A stretch of DNA of 64,000 bases. It comes from Cyanobacteria bacterium UBA6446. Its GTDB lineage: Bacteria > Cyanobacteriota > Vampirovibrionia > Gastranaerophilales > Gastranaerophilaceae. The notes under the pieces are model-generated. The model saw only the letters and a list, made by a program, of their open reading frames with translations. It was not told the DNA's origin and did no database searches. The stretch spans positions 62,001 through 126,000 of the forward strand of contig DJOE01000002.1 in the NCBI GenBank assembly GCA_002438405.1, written 5' to 3'. The first letter of the stretch is position 1. Each line of letters opens with the position of its first letter. The translations under genes and the position numbers were made by a program. Below, piece by piece: positions 6,994 to 14,333 of the stretch.

Positions 6994-8598
6994 TTAATAA
7001 TCTCCATCAGAATAAATTGAATAACCGTGTCCACTCAAATCGGGGACTTTTATTGCATCTAAAGGAGGTAAACCTTTTATAGATGAATCTGTCTGATTTT
7101 TAGATGTATTCTGTTGTGGAACAACAGGTTCCATTTTTCCACTACCAGAAGATTGATTAGTCGTTGATGTAGGCTGGTTATTATGGATAAAAATAAAACC
7201 TTTTGTTGAATATTTATCTTTCTTTGAAGGCTTTTGTTTTACCGGTTTTGGTTCGGATTTTTCTTGAAGTGCCAATTCATTTTCAGGTTTAATTTTGGCA
7301 GATTTTTTTTTCGATTTCTCTTTAACTGGAGAAATATTTTGTTCTTCTTTTTTTTCTTTTGTTTTAAAAAATCTTGATTTCAAAGTAGGTTTTTCTGATT
7401 TAGTTTCTTTTGGTGTTTCTGACATTTCTTCTGTTGTAGGTTTTTCTTCTACAACTGATTCAATATCTAAAGGTTTAAGTTCTGGAACTTTATCCAAATT
7501 AGGATCATTCTCATCTGTCATATAAACAGACGGAGAATTTATTGTTTGTGATTTGGTCATTCCATCTTTTGATGTTGGGGAATTTGAATTCAAACTATTT
7601 GTATAATTTTCGACATTCTGAATTGCATCTGCATAAGTAGGACTATTATCTTCCTTTGAAGCATTAGAATTATCAACAGAATTTGAAGTAGGCTTTTCTC
7701 CTCGTTCTCTAGCTTCTAAATCGTTTTCAAACTGAACAAATGTTTCATTACCAACAAATTGTTCTAGAGCTGCACGTTTTGAAAAGAATTCAGATTTTGC
7801 CGTACGCTGTTTATCAATAGCAGTTCTATAATATGCATCTGTAATAACAACAAGTTCTCTTGGTGCATTATTTTGTTGAGCTAACTCAAACTTCTTTTGC
7901 CTATCTTCAACAAGTTTTGTCGTCATCTCTAATTGTTTTTTAGCACTCATATAATCGTAATAAAGATTAACCGCATTTTGTTGTAAATCTTCAATTTTAC
8001 GAATAAGAATAATCATATCTGCATCTGTAACTTTTGTATATTTATAGTTAAGAGCTTTTGTATCTTGAGACATAATGCCAAGAATATTTCCACCAATCAA
8101 TGATGAACCGGCAAAAATCGGACTTCCCATACTTGCACCAACTAAAGTTGACATACTTGCAATGGTTTTCAAAACATTTTTTATTGATTTCGGGTCTGGT
8201 TTATCAGCATCTGGATTTGCAAGCTTGTATAATGCAAAATTTATTGTATCACTTTGCATTGCAGCTCCTTGCCACAACAAAGATAAATCAGAAATCATAT
8301 CTTGCTCGTCCATTTCTAAATCCTGAGCAACTTCTTTTGACAATCTTTTTATACTCAAATCAGCATAAGTTAAATCTGCAACACCAGCATCTATTGAATC
8401 ATCAATCTTCGCATAAGTTTTTTCTAGTTTAGGTTTAACCTGTTTTGCCTGAACATATTGATTTTCTGGAGTTGAAGAAATTCCAACACGATAAGCCGGA
8501 GCTTTAGGATATTGAACATCTGATAAAGCTTCAGCATTCACACTAATTCCGCTTAAACACAAAATAAAAGACAATAACAAAATTCTATTATTTAACAT
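6994..8598 (-). CDS. Exported helical protein with TolC-like stretches, paralogue of the next gene upstream
   Basis: 534 residues. Signal peptide at residues 1-23 (LSFILCLSGISVNAEA). Residues 70-300 are helical, with DLSLLWQGAAMQSDTINFALYKLANP, a glycine-rich hydrophobic segment (GASMGSPIFAGSSLIGGNILG) and two long helices (MIILIRKIEDLQQNAVNLYYDYMSAK and RELVVITDAYYRTAIDKQRT) that resemble the helical half of TolC-type outer-membrane efflux proteins. Residues 310-520 are a disordered Lys/Glu/Pro/Ser tail. The protein aligns with the product of 8588-9415, so the two genes arose by duplication. Overlap of 11 bases implies coupled translation. The function, perhaps envelope assembly with the neighbouring pseudopilin, is inference. 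Confidence 0.72.
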   Translation of the reverse strand: MLNNRILLLSFILCLSGISVNAEALSDVQYPKAPAYRVGISSTPENQYVQAKQVKPKLEKTYAKIDDSIDAGVADLTYADLSIKRLSKEVAQDLEMDEQDMISDLSLLWQGAAMQSDTINFALYKLANPDADKPDPKSIKNVLKTIASMSTLVGASMGSPIFAGSSLIGGNILGIMSQDTKALNYKYTKVTDADMIILIRKIEDLQQNAVNLYYDYMSAKKQLEMTTKLVEDRQKKFELAQQNNAPRELVVITDAYYRTAIDKQRTAKSEFFSKRAALEQFVGNETFVQFENDLEARERGEKPTSNSVDNSNASKEDNSPTYADAIQNVENYTNSLNSNSPTSKDGMTKSQTINSPSVYMTDENDPNLDKVPELKPLDIESVVEEKPTTEEMSETPKETKSEKPTLKSRFFKTKEKKEEQNISPVKEKSKKKSAKIKPENELALQEKSEPKPVKQKPSKKDKYSTKGFIFIHNNQPTSTTNQSSGSGKMEPVVPQQNTSKNQTDSSIKGLPPLDAIKVPDLSGHGYSIYSDGDY

Positions 8599-9415
8599 TA
8601 TTACCTCCTACCAAAGCAGAATTGTAATCATACTGATACAAATTCAATCCATCAACAACCTTTTTACCTGCTAAACGTTGCAACTCTAAGTGATATTTTT
8701 TAGCAGATTGCAAATATTTCATCTCTTCAATTTGCATATCATCATACAAAGAAGATGATATTGCGATTTCTAAAAAATCCTCCTCATCTAGTGCTTTTGC
8801 ATAATTCTTGCTATACAAAAGTTCTCTTGAACGAACTTCTTTTAACTGAGATAGACTTCCTTTATAATTATAATAAGCATTGATAATTTTATCTTGTAAA
8901 TTTTCAACAAGTCCTGCTAACTCAATCAACTCAGTATCTGTTAAAGGAATTTCTTGAGGAACATTTTTTCTATTCAATAAGTTTTGAGCAATTCTACCTG
9001 CGGCATAAGAACCTGATTGAACCATATAATCAGCGCCAACTAAAGCAGGAGCTAAAGAAGCACCAGATACAATTGCAGAAAGAGTCTTCGCCATTAGTGA
9101 GGAGTGAATACGTCTTTGACTTTCAGGAGTTGCAAGTTTTTTCAATGCAAAACCAATAACCTGATTATTTTCAACTGTTCCTTTCCAAAGGTTATCAATA
9201 TCTTCCAAATCTTTTTCTCTTTGAAGTTTGACAATCTCGTCCATAATTTCTTTATCACTAATCAATAAAGAATCTTTTTCTTTATATTCAACTTTAGGAA
9301 GCTCATATTTTGCTTGTTCAACATCTCCCAAATGAACTTCTCCACTATCCTCAAAAGCCACAACAGGAGTAGCTATTACGGACATTATCCCTAAAATAAT
9401 TAAAAGCTTTCTCAT
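8588..9415 (-). CDS. Exported helical protein, paralogue of 6994-8598
   Basis: 275 residues. Signal peptide MRKLLIILGIMSVIATPVVA at the start. It shares with its neighbour the LWKGTVENNQVIGFALKKLA motif, a Gly/Ala-rich hydrophobic segment (SAIVSGASLAPALVG), and the paired helices LTDTELIELAGLVENLQDKI and IEEMKYLQSAKKYHLELQRL, but lacks the long disordered tail. I chose ATG at 9415 over TTG at 9433 because it gives a clean signal peptide and because an extended -10 (TGC-TATAAC) ends exactly 6 nt before it, predicting a leaderless mRNA. First gene of the run 9415 to 5561. Function unknown. Confidence 0.72.
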   Translation of the reverse strand: MRKLLIILGIMSVIATPVVAFEDSGEVHLGDVEQAKYELPKVEYKEKDSLLISDKEIMDEIVKLQREKDLEDIDNLWKGTVENNQVIGFALKKLATPESQRRIHSSLMAKTLSAIVSGASLAPALVGADYMVQSGSYAAGRIAQNLLNRKNVPQEIPLTDTELIELAGLVENLQDKIINAYYNYKGSLSQLKEVRSRELLYSKNYAKALDEEDFLEIAISSSLYDDMQIEEMKYLQSAKKYHLELQRLAGKKVVDGLNLYQYDYNSALVGGNNVK

Positions 9416-9535
9416 AACAAAGTTATAGCACAAGATTAATTATAAATCCAATGATTGATTAATGTTTAAATCTAACGATTGTTCATCAAATCAGAAAAAA
9501 AATCTAAGATATAAGAATATAAGAGGAAGAAAGAG

Positions 9536-10288
9536 TTGAGTACAGATAGTAATAAATCTCAATATATGAGTGCCCCTATTATTAGGAGAAAACAACAAAA
9601 AGAATTTCAAAACAAAGCCGATTTGCTAAGAACGAAAAAATCTTTTAAAGAAGCAGTTTCAGCATATTTGAATTCTGTTTTAGTGGATAGGAATAATCCT
9701 GATACATATTTAGGACTGGGTATTTGCTATAAAAATCTTGGTAAAATAAAAAAAGCAATTCAATCACTAGAAAAAGCGGCTTTACTTGACTCTAACAGAT
9801 TTGAAACATTTTTTGAATTAGGTTTGTGTCATCTTAAAGATGAAACACCATGCTGTGCGATAAAATGCTTTATTCATGCAATTCAAATTGAACCTGATAA
9901 TCCTGAAGCCATTTACAATTTAGGACTAGCTCATGAACAATGTGAAGAACCGGATATGGCTCTTATGATTTATCAAAAACTAATAGAAAACAGTCCAAAT
10001 TATATTAATGCGTATGTCAGAAAATCTGCTCTTTTGATGAAAATGGAACTTTATCGTCAAGCATTAGGGCTATACAATGAAATTTTGAAAATAAACCCTA
10101 ATTATGCACAAGCATACTCGGATATCGGAATTTGTTTGGATAAACTAGGGAAACATTCAGATGCTAAAAGATATTATAGAAAGTTTTTAGCAGCAAGACC
10201 AAATGACGATAATGCAAATCTTATAATGAGAAGAGTGGAAAAACTTAGAAATATAAAAATAAAAGATAAAAAACTGTCATTAGTATAA
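9536..10288 (+). CDS. TPR-repeat protein
   Basis: 250 residues, no signal peptide. From residue 24 on it is made of about six tetratricopeptide repeats (for example FKEAVSAYLNSVLVDRNNPD, then AIKCFIHAIQIEPDNPEAIY and QALGLYNEILKINPNYAQAY), each with the W/L-G-Y-A-F-A-P spacing. TPR solenoids bind partner proteins; which partner is unknown. TTG start with GAGG about 10 nt upstream; an in-frame ATG ten codons later is the alternative. Single gene with its own terminator. Divergent from the exported helical operon. Confidence 0.82.
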   Translation: MSTDSNKSQYMSAPIIRRKQQKEFQNKADLLRTKKSFKEAVSAYLNSVLVDRNNPDTYLGLGICYKNLGKIKKAIQSLEKAALLDSNRFETFFELGLCHLKDETPCCAIKCFIHAIQIEPDNPEAIYNLGLAHEQCEEPDMALMIYQKLIENSPNYINAYVRKSALLMKMELYRQALGLYNEILKINPNYAQAYSDIGICLDKLGKHSDAKRYYRKFLAARPNDDNANLIMRRVEKLRNIKIKDKKLSLV

Positions 10289-10296
10289 CTTTTAAA

Positions 10297-10331
10297 AATA
10301 ACACTGATTTTTAAATTGGTGTTATTTTTTT
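10297..10331 (+). terminator. Terminator of the TPR gene
   Basis: AATAACAC...GTGTTATT stem (with inner pairing) followed by seven T residues. Confidence 0.85.
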
Positions 10332-10348
10332 AGAATATTTTTAGAGAT

Positions 10349-10488
10349 AAAAAAAACCACTCAACAAGTGAGTGGGTCGTTTTCTGCATCCTAATGGTCT
10401 CTTTTAGTGTTTATTATTTAGGAGTTTATATGTTTTTGGGGTTAATGAACTATTTATATTTAGTGTTTCGACTACACTTAAATCTTAT
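10349..10488 (-). ncRNA. Putative small RNA with own promoter and terminator
   Basis: Minus-strand unit of about 140 nt. A near-consensus sigma-70 promoter (10495-10523) precedes it, and it ends at a strong terminator: CCACTCA/TGAGTGG stem (10357-10363, 10369-10375) followed by eight U residues. No open reading frame of note lies within it. Predicted folds include AGTGT/ACACT near the 5' end and CCTAA/TTAGG enclosing the middle; an unpaired AAACTCCTAA stretch could pair with Shine-Dalgarno sequences. The promoter and terminator are directly visible; the RNA and its action are inference. It does not look like tRNA, tmRNA, RNase P, or SRP RNA. Confidence 0.55.
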
Positions 10489-10494
10489 GTAATT

Positions 10495-10523
10495 ATTATG
10501 CCACAAGAAAAAATTAAAGTCAA
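10495..10523 (-). promoter_or_regulatory. Sigma-70 promoter of the sRNA candidate
   Basis: Minus strand TTGACT, exactly 17 nt, CATAAT. Confidence 0.65.
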
Positions 10524-10694
10524 TAATATGTTTTAATAAAATTTTCTAATCTCTCAAAACCTTGATATAGTGTACATCTTACACTTTACAAAACTTAATA
10601 TTATGTTGGTGAAGATACTTTGGGATATAACTTACAAAAATTTCATTATATTGAAAATATTTTAAGTTTTGTTAAGAATAAATTTCATTAAAGA

Positions 10695-10734
10695 GCAATT
10701 ATTTATTATTTATATTCTTTATATATATAAGAGA
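10695..10734 (+). promoter_or_regulatory. Bipartite promoter element, copy 1
   Basis: GCAATTATTTA, 11 nt, CTTTATATATATAAGAGA, upstream of the gene at 10757. The same two boxes with the same 11-nt gap occur at 22912 and 53978. Confidence 0.5.
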
Positions 10735-10756
10735 AGAGATTATAAGGATTTTTATC

Positions 10757-11101
10757 ATGGCAGACAACAGACAGATAATGGCGATAAACAGAACAGCTGC
10801 AGCCCAAGAAGGAAACTATGTAACTTCTGATTTCGGAATTAAATCATCAAATGAAGAAACCAGAAACATCATTAGTTCAACTTTTGGAATGATTAAACAT
10901 AATTTAGAAGCATTGTGGAACTCTGTAGGTTTAGACCCAAATGTTAATAATGCTTATGAAAAAACGATGACAGATCCTAATATGTGCATGGAAATTCAAG
11001 GTAAAAAATTCTATCAGCACCCTGGAGTTGGTAATTTGCACCCATATAATGAGATGGGGAACCCCGCAGGTGGTTGTTTTACAATGCACACAATGGCTTA
11101 A
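10757..11101 (+). CDS. Orphan soluble protein (114 aa)
   Basis: Not recognised. No signal peptide. The first half is helical (NEETRNIISSTFGMIKHNLEALWNSVGLD), the second half is loop-rich with conserved-looking aromatic, His and Cys residues (FYQHPGVGNLHPYNEMG, GGCFTMHTM). ATG start with AAGGA 9 nt upstream. It shares its promoter architecture with the genes at 22969 and 54098, and the next gene begins 25 bases downstream, so the two are probably co-transcribed. It resembles short lineage-type proteins elsewhere in this window only in size and style. Confidence 0.7.
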   Translation: MADNRQIMAINRTAAAQEGNYVTSDFGIKSSNEETRNIISSTFGMIKHNLEALWNSVGLDPNVNNAYEKTMTDPNMCMEIQGKKFYQHPGVGNLHPYNEMGNPAGGCFTMHTMA

Positions 11102-11126
11102 ATAAACTAAAGGAGATAGATTTTAA

Positions 11127-11387
11127 ATGCAACAAATCGGAGGCATACAACTTAATTCAAAACCTGGGACAGATTTTAACACCCAATATTCTGTGCCTGA
11201 TACCGGTTTGACAAATAACACAACCCTCGCGAAATCAAATCCTTTATATAATTTGTTGCAAGTAATGTTTCAAAACACACAAATTAACAATATTTCAGAA
11301 CAACTTGCCAAATGTGATGTTATTGGCACAAACGGATTGAAAGCAAATCAAGACAAAGGTTCTCATAAACTATTTACTCAGGCTTAA
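11127..11387 (+). CDS. Orphan soluble protein (86 aa)
   Basis: Not recognised. Polar and Asn/Gln/Thr-rich, no signal peptide or membrane helix; a single helix is likely around NPLYNLLQVMFQNTQINNISEQ. ATG with AAAGGAGA 9 nt upstream. It follows the 10757 gene by 25 bases and precedes the sigma factor by about 170 bases. Perhaps a partner of the preceding protein; no function is claimed. Confidence 0.65.
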   Translation: MQQIGGIQLNSKPGTDFNTQYSVPDTGLTNNTTLAKSNPLYNLLQVMFQNTQINNISEQLAKCDVIGTNGLKANQDKGSHKLFTQA

Positions 11388-11558
11388 ATTCATCTAAAAA
11401 GAACAATTTAAAATGTCTTCTGTTTCACATGCCATGATTACTCTACATGTATTAGAAAAACTTTAGTTCAATCATATTGTTTTCATCTTTTTAAATGATG
11501 TTTAAAATGGGGGATATTATAGAATAGAAATGTAAGAAATAAAGAATTGGGTAGGTTG

Positions 11559-12380
11559 ATGGAACAAAGTTTTGATTTTTCTTCATACAATAATATAAAA
11601 CGTTTATCAGAAGATGAACTAACTACTTTGTGGGGAAAATATTTGGCAGATAAGTCAGATAAGCATTCTCGTGATGCTTTAATTGTTCAATACATCTATC
11701 TTGTTCGTTATGTTGTTGGACGTGTAAAAGTTTCACTTCCTGCAGTTATTTCAGTTGAAGATATTACTGGTTATGGTGTTGAGGGGCTTATTAATGCGGT
11801 TGAAAGATTTTCTCCTCAAAAAAATACAAGATTTGAAACTTATGCTTTGATTAGAATTCGTGGTGCAATTTTGGATAAAATTCGTGCACAAGACTTTTTG
11901 CCAAGAAGTGTAAGAAAGAAAATTAAAGATATCAAACAAGCCACTGAAATTTTAAAACAAGATTTAGGCAGAGTTCCTACAACTTCTGAAATTGCTAACT
12001 ATCTTGATATGGACGTTGAAAAGGTCAATCAAATTATTTCAGAAGACGTTACTGTTACTTCTATTTACGATAAAAGAGGCGGATCAGAAGATAGCATGGA
12101 AATCATTGATACTATTGAATCCGGCAAGTTAAATCCGCAAGAAAGAATGGAAGAAAAGAATGTTAAAACTGATCTCCAAAAGGCTCTTCAAAGATTACCG
12201 GAAAGAGAAAGAGTTTTGATGGTTCTTTACTATCAAGAAAACATGACAATGAAAGAAATCGGGGAAACTCTTGGTATGTCTGAATCTAGAGTATGCCAAT
12301 TGCATGCTCAAGCAATTATGAAACTTAAAAATATTCTTAACGAAAATCGTACTTCTCGTCTTCAAAAAGCTATTGTTTAA
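11559..12380 (+). CDS. fliA: FliA/WhiG-type RNA polymerase sigma factor (sigma-28)
   Basis: 273 residues; directs core RNA polymerase to TAAA-N15-GCCGATAA-type promoters. Region 2: YGVEGLINAVERFSP, then RFETYALIRIRGAILDKIRA followed by QDFLPRSVRKK, the classical FliA block. Region 3: ILKQDLGRVPTTSEIANYLDM. Region 4: ALQRLPERERVLMVLYYQEN and MTMKEIGETLGMSESRVCQLHAQAI, the helix-turn-helix for the -35 box. I chose ATG at 11559; TTG at 11547 is in frame but has no better RBS. No flagellar genes lie in this window, while FliA-type promoter candidates occur at 370, 37510, 51671 and 54657. It overlaps the OmpA-like gene tail-to-tail by 11 bases. Confidence 0.93.
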   Translation: MEQSFDFSSYNNIKRLSEDELTTLWGKYLADKSDKHSRDALIVQYIYLVRYVVGRVKVSLPAVISVEDITGYGVEGLINAVERFSPQKNTRFETYALIRIRGAILDKIRAQDFLPRSVRKKIKDIKQATEILKQDLGRVPTTSEIANYLDMDVEKVNQIISEDVTVTSIYDKRGGSEDSMEIIDTIESGKLNPQERMEEKNVKTDLQKALQRLPERERVLMVLYYQENMTMKEIGETLGMSESRVCQLHAQAIMKLKNILNENRTSRLQKAIV

Positions 12381-12969
12381 TTAGGGGGTCGACTTTTTCG
12401 TAGTTAATTATTACAAAATCAATGCGCCTATTGAGATTTGCGCTTGAATTCACGTTATCGAAAAATGGCATGATTTCACCAAAGCCTATTGCTCCAACTT
12501 TTTGAGGAGAAAGTTTTTCTTCTTTGATTAAATATTGAACAATTTTATCTGCTCTAATTGTAGTTAATTCCCAGTTGTACCTGTATGAGTTTTCAAAATT
12601 TTCGTTGACTGAGTGACTTTCAATTACGCATTCATTGGGGATAGTTTTTAAGATTTGCGCAAATGTATGGAGAATTGATTTTGCAGACTCTAGAATTTCG
12701 ACTTCTCCGTCAGCAAAAAATACTCCACTATTGATACTTATAACTAAACCTCGAGGGACTTTATTATAGATTATGGAATTATTATGTGGTAATTGCTGCT
12801 TGAACAGATGTTCAATGTTTTTTGTTGAACCAAAAGTTGAGTGTTCAAGTTTAACGATGATAGATTTGTTTTGAGGAATTGTACAATCAAGAGAAAATGC
12901 CGTTTTTTGTACACTTAAAATAAATGTAAGACAAATAAGGTATGCAATTCCCACGATTTTATTTTTCAC
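12370..12969 (-). CDS. OmpA-like peptidoglycan-binding envelope protein
   Basis: 199 residues. Signal peptide or anchor at 1-26 (IVGIAYLICLTFILSVQ). Residues 70-190 form an OmpA/MotB C-terminal domain: INSGVFFADGEVEILESAKSIL, a helix with the NWELTTIRADKIVQYLI pattern and GAIGFGEIMPFFDN...NLNRRIDFVI, which is the conserved NRRV-type meso-DAP binding end. It tethers the envelope to peptidoglycan or serves as a stator-like protein. GTG start with GAGAGG upstream. An 11-bp inverted repeat (12981-13007) overlaps the Shine-Dalgarno region and could mask it. Convergent and overlapping with fliA. Confidence 0.82.
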   Translation of the reverse strand: MKNKIVGIAYLICLTFILSVQKTAFSLDCTIPQNKSIIVKLEHSTFGSTKNIEHLFKQQLPHNNSIIYNKVPRGLVISINSGVFFADGEVEILESAKSILHTFAQILKTIPNECVIESHSVNENFENSYRYNWELTTIRADKIVQYLIKEEKLSPQKVGAIGFGEIMPFFDNVNSSANLNRRIDFVIINYEKVDPLIKQ

Positions 12970-12980
12970 GCAAAAATCCT

Positions 12981-13007
12981 CTCAAATTAAATTATTTTTA
13001 ATTTGAG
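12981..13007 (-). repeat. Inverted repeat touching the ribosome binding site of the OmpA-like gene
   Basis: CTCAAATTAAA pairs with TTTAATTTGAG (11 bp). On the minus strand the 3' arm runs into GAGAGGA, the Shine-Dalgarno sequence for the GTG at 12969. Confidence 0.5.
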
Positions 13008-13031
13008 AAAAAAATACTATTAGCTGACAAG

Positions 13032-14246
13032 TTATGGTTTGATTATTGATATAACATAAGTGTCATTGAAGTATTTTTGAGCGCATTTTAAGATTTGTTC
13101 AGATGTTACTTGTTTAACTTGTTCTTTTAGAGTTTCTGAATACTCAAAACCTAACCCTAAAACGTCATATTTTGCGTATCCGCAAGCTTGTTGCATATTT
13201 GTTTCTTCCATAAATGCACATTTGCCAATTAGGTTGTTTTTAGCATCTTCAAGTTCTTTTTCTGAAACAGGAATTGTTTTAATTTTTTCGATTTCTTCAT
13301 TAAAACCATTTAAAGACACTTCAATATTTTTAGGCTCTGTTGCGATATAAATCATAAAATTTGCAGCTTTTTTAAATGTTTCGCAAGAACTTCTTACAAC
13401 ATAAGCTAAGCCTTTTTTGTCACGAAGCTCAAGGAATAATCTTGAAGATAAACCACAAGCTCCGAGAATAATGTTTAACAAAATTATTGCAGGATAATCT
13501 TCTTCACCTAGAGTTGGAACCGGCCAACCTTTGATGATGTGAGCTTGATTAAGGTCTGATTTTATATTTTCAACTTTTTTTGTTTCTTTAAGTATTGGTT
13601 TTTCAATGTTGAAATGATTATCAACAGATTGCGGAAGATTTGCGATTGTTTTTTCGATTTCAGACATAATTGAATCTTGTTCTAAAGCTCCAACTATTGC
13701 AAGACTTTTTTTGCTATCTGTAAGAATTTGGTTGTATGCTTCAATAACCTCATCTTTTGTAATATCATTTACATTTTCTAAAATTTTTGTTGTTGAATTT
13801 CCATAGTAGTGGTCACCAAAAGTCGCTCTTGCATAAGCGTCCATTGCGACTGCTCTTGGAGAATCAAGTTCTGCAGAAATTTCACCGATTAGTTTAATTC
13901 TTTCTTTTTCAAATTCATCAAAAGTTGAATTTATGATAACTTCATTCATCAATTCAATTGCTTTTGGAAAATCTTCATTTAGACAAACAAATCTCAATCT
14001 TAAATAATTTGGCAATAATTCACTAGAAAAATCAATTGCATATTTTTCAAATTCATTAGCTAATTCTTCTGTATTGTAGTTCTTTGTTCCTTGCAAAAGC
14101 AATCTTGTCATTAAAGAATAGATACCTGCTTTTTTGTCAGGATTATTGATTGAAAAATTTAAACACAGCGCAATTCTTGGGGTGTTCTCATTTTTCTTGT
14201 AAATATATTCAATATTATTTTTTAATTTAGAAATTGTTTTAGTCAT
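13032..14246 (-). CDS. M16 (insulinase-type) peptidase homologue lacking the zinc motif
   Basis: 404 residues, the length of a two-domain M16B subunit. Position of the zinc-binding HxxEH reads YSLMT (AGIYSLMTRLLLQGT), so the catalytic His/Glu residues are absent. Retained are the domain hallmarks: LLQGTKNYNTEELANEFEKY, IGEISAELDSPRAVAMDAYA, and in the C-terminal domain LFLELRDKKGLAYVVRSS, the R/Y substrate-holding pair. It resembles the non-catalytic partner of heterodimeric M16B proteases and mitochondrial processing peptidase. No catalytic partner is next to it in this window. Start ATG with GAGAG upstream. Confidence 0.85.
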   Translation of the reverse strand: MTKTISKLKNNIEYIYKKNENTPRIALCLNFSINNPDKKAGIYSLMTRLLLQGTKNYNTEELANEFEKYAIDFSSELLPNYLRLRFVCLNEDFPKAIELMNEVIINSTFDEFEKERIKLIGEISAELDSPRAVAMDAYARATFGDHYYGNSTTKILENVNDITKDEVIEAYNQILTDSKKSLAIVGALEQDSIMSEIEKTIANLPQSVDNHFNIEKPILKETKKVENIKSDLNQAHIIKGWPVPTLGEEDYPAIILLNIILGACGLSSRLFLELRDKKGLAYVVRSSCETFKKAANFMIYIATEPKNIEVSLNGFNEEIEKIKTIPVSEKELEDAKNNLIGKCAFMEETNMQQACGYAKYDVLGLGFEYSETLKEQVKQVTSEQILKCAQKYFNDTYVISIIKP

Positions 14247-14333
14247 TATTGTTACTCTCTCTTGTATTTCTTAATATTATCACGATTTTCGATAAAAGAC
14301 AAATTATAAAAAATTTCATGATATACTAGCCAT

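Larger units (their letters stand above)
10289..10756. other. 468-base gene-free stretch with terminator, sRNA candidate and promoter
   Basis: Contains no credible protein gene. It holds the terminator of the TPR gene, a minus-strand small-RNA unit with its own promoter and terminator, and the bipartite promoter of the gene at 10757; each is listed separately. Confidence 0.7.
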
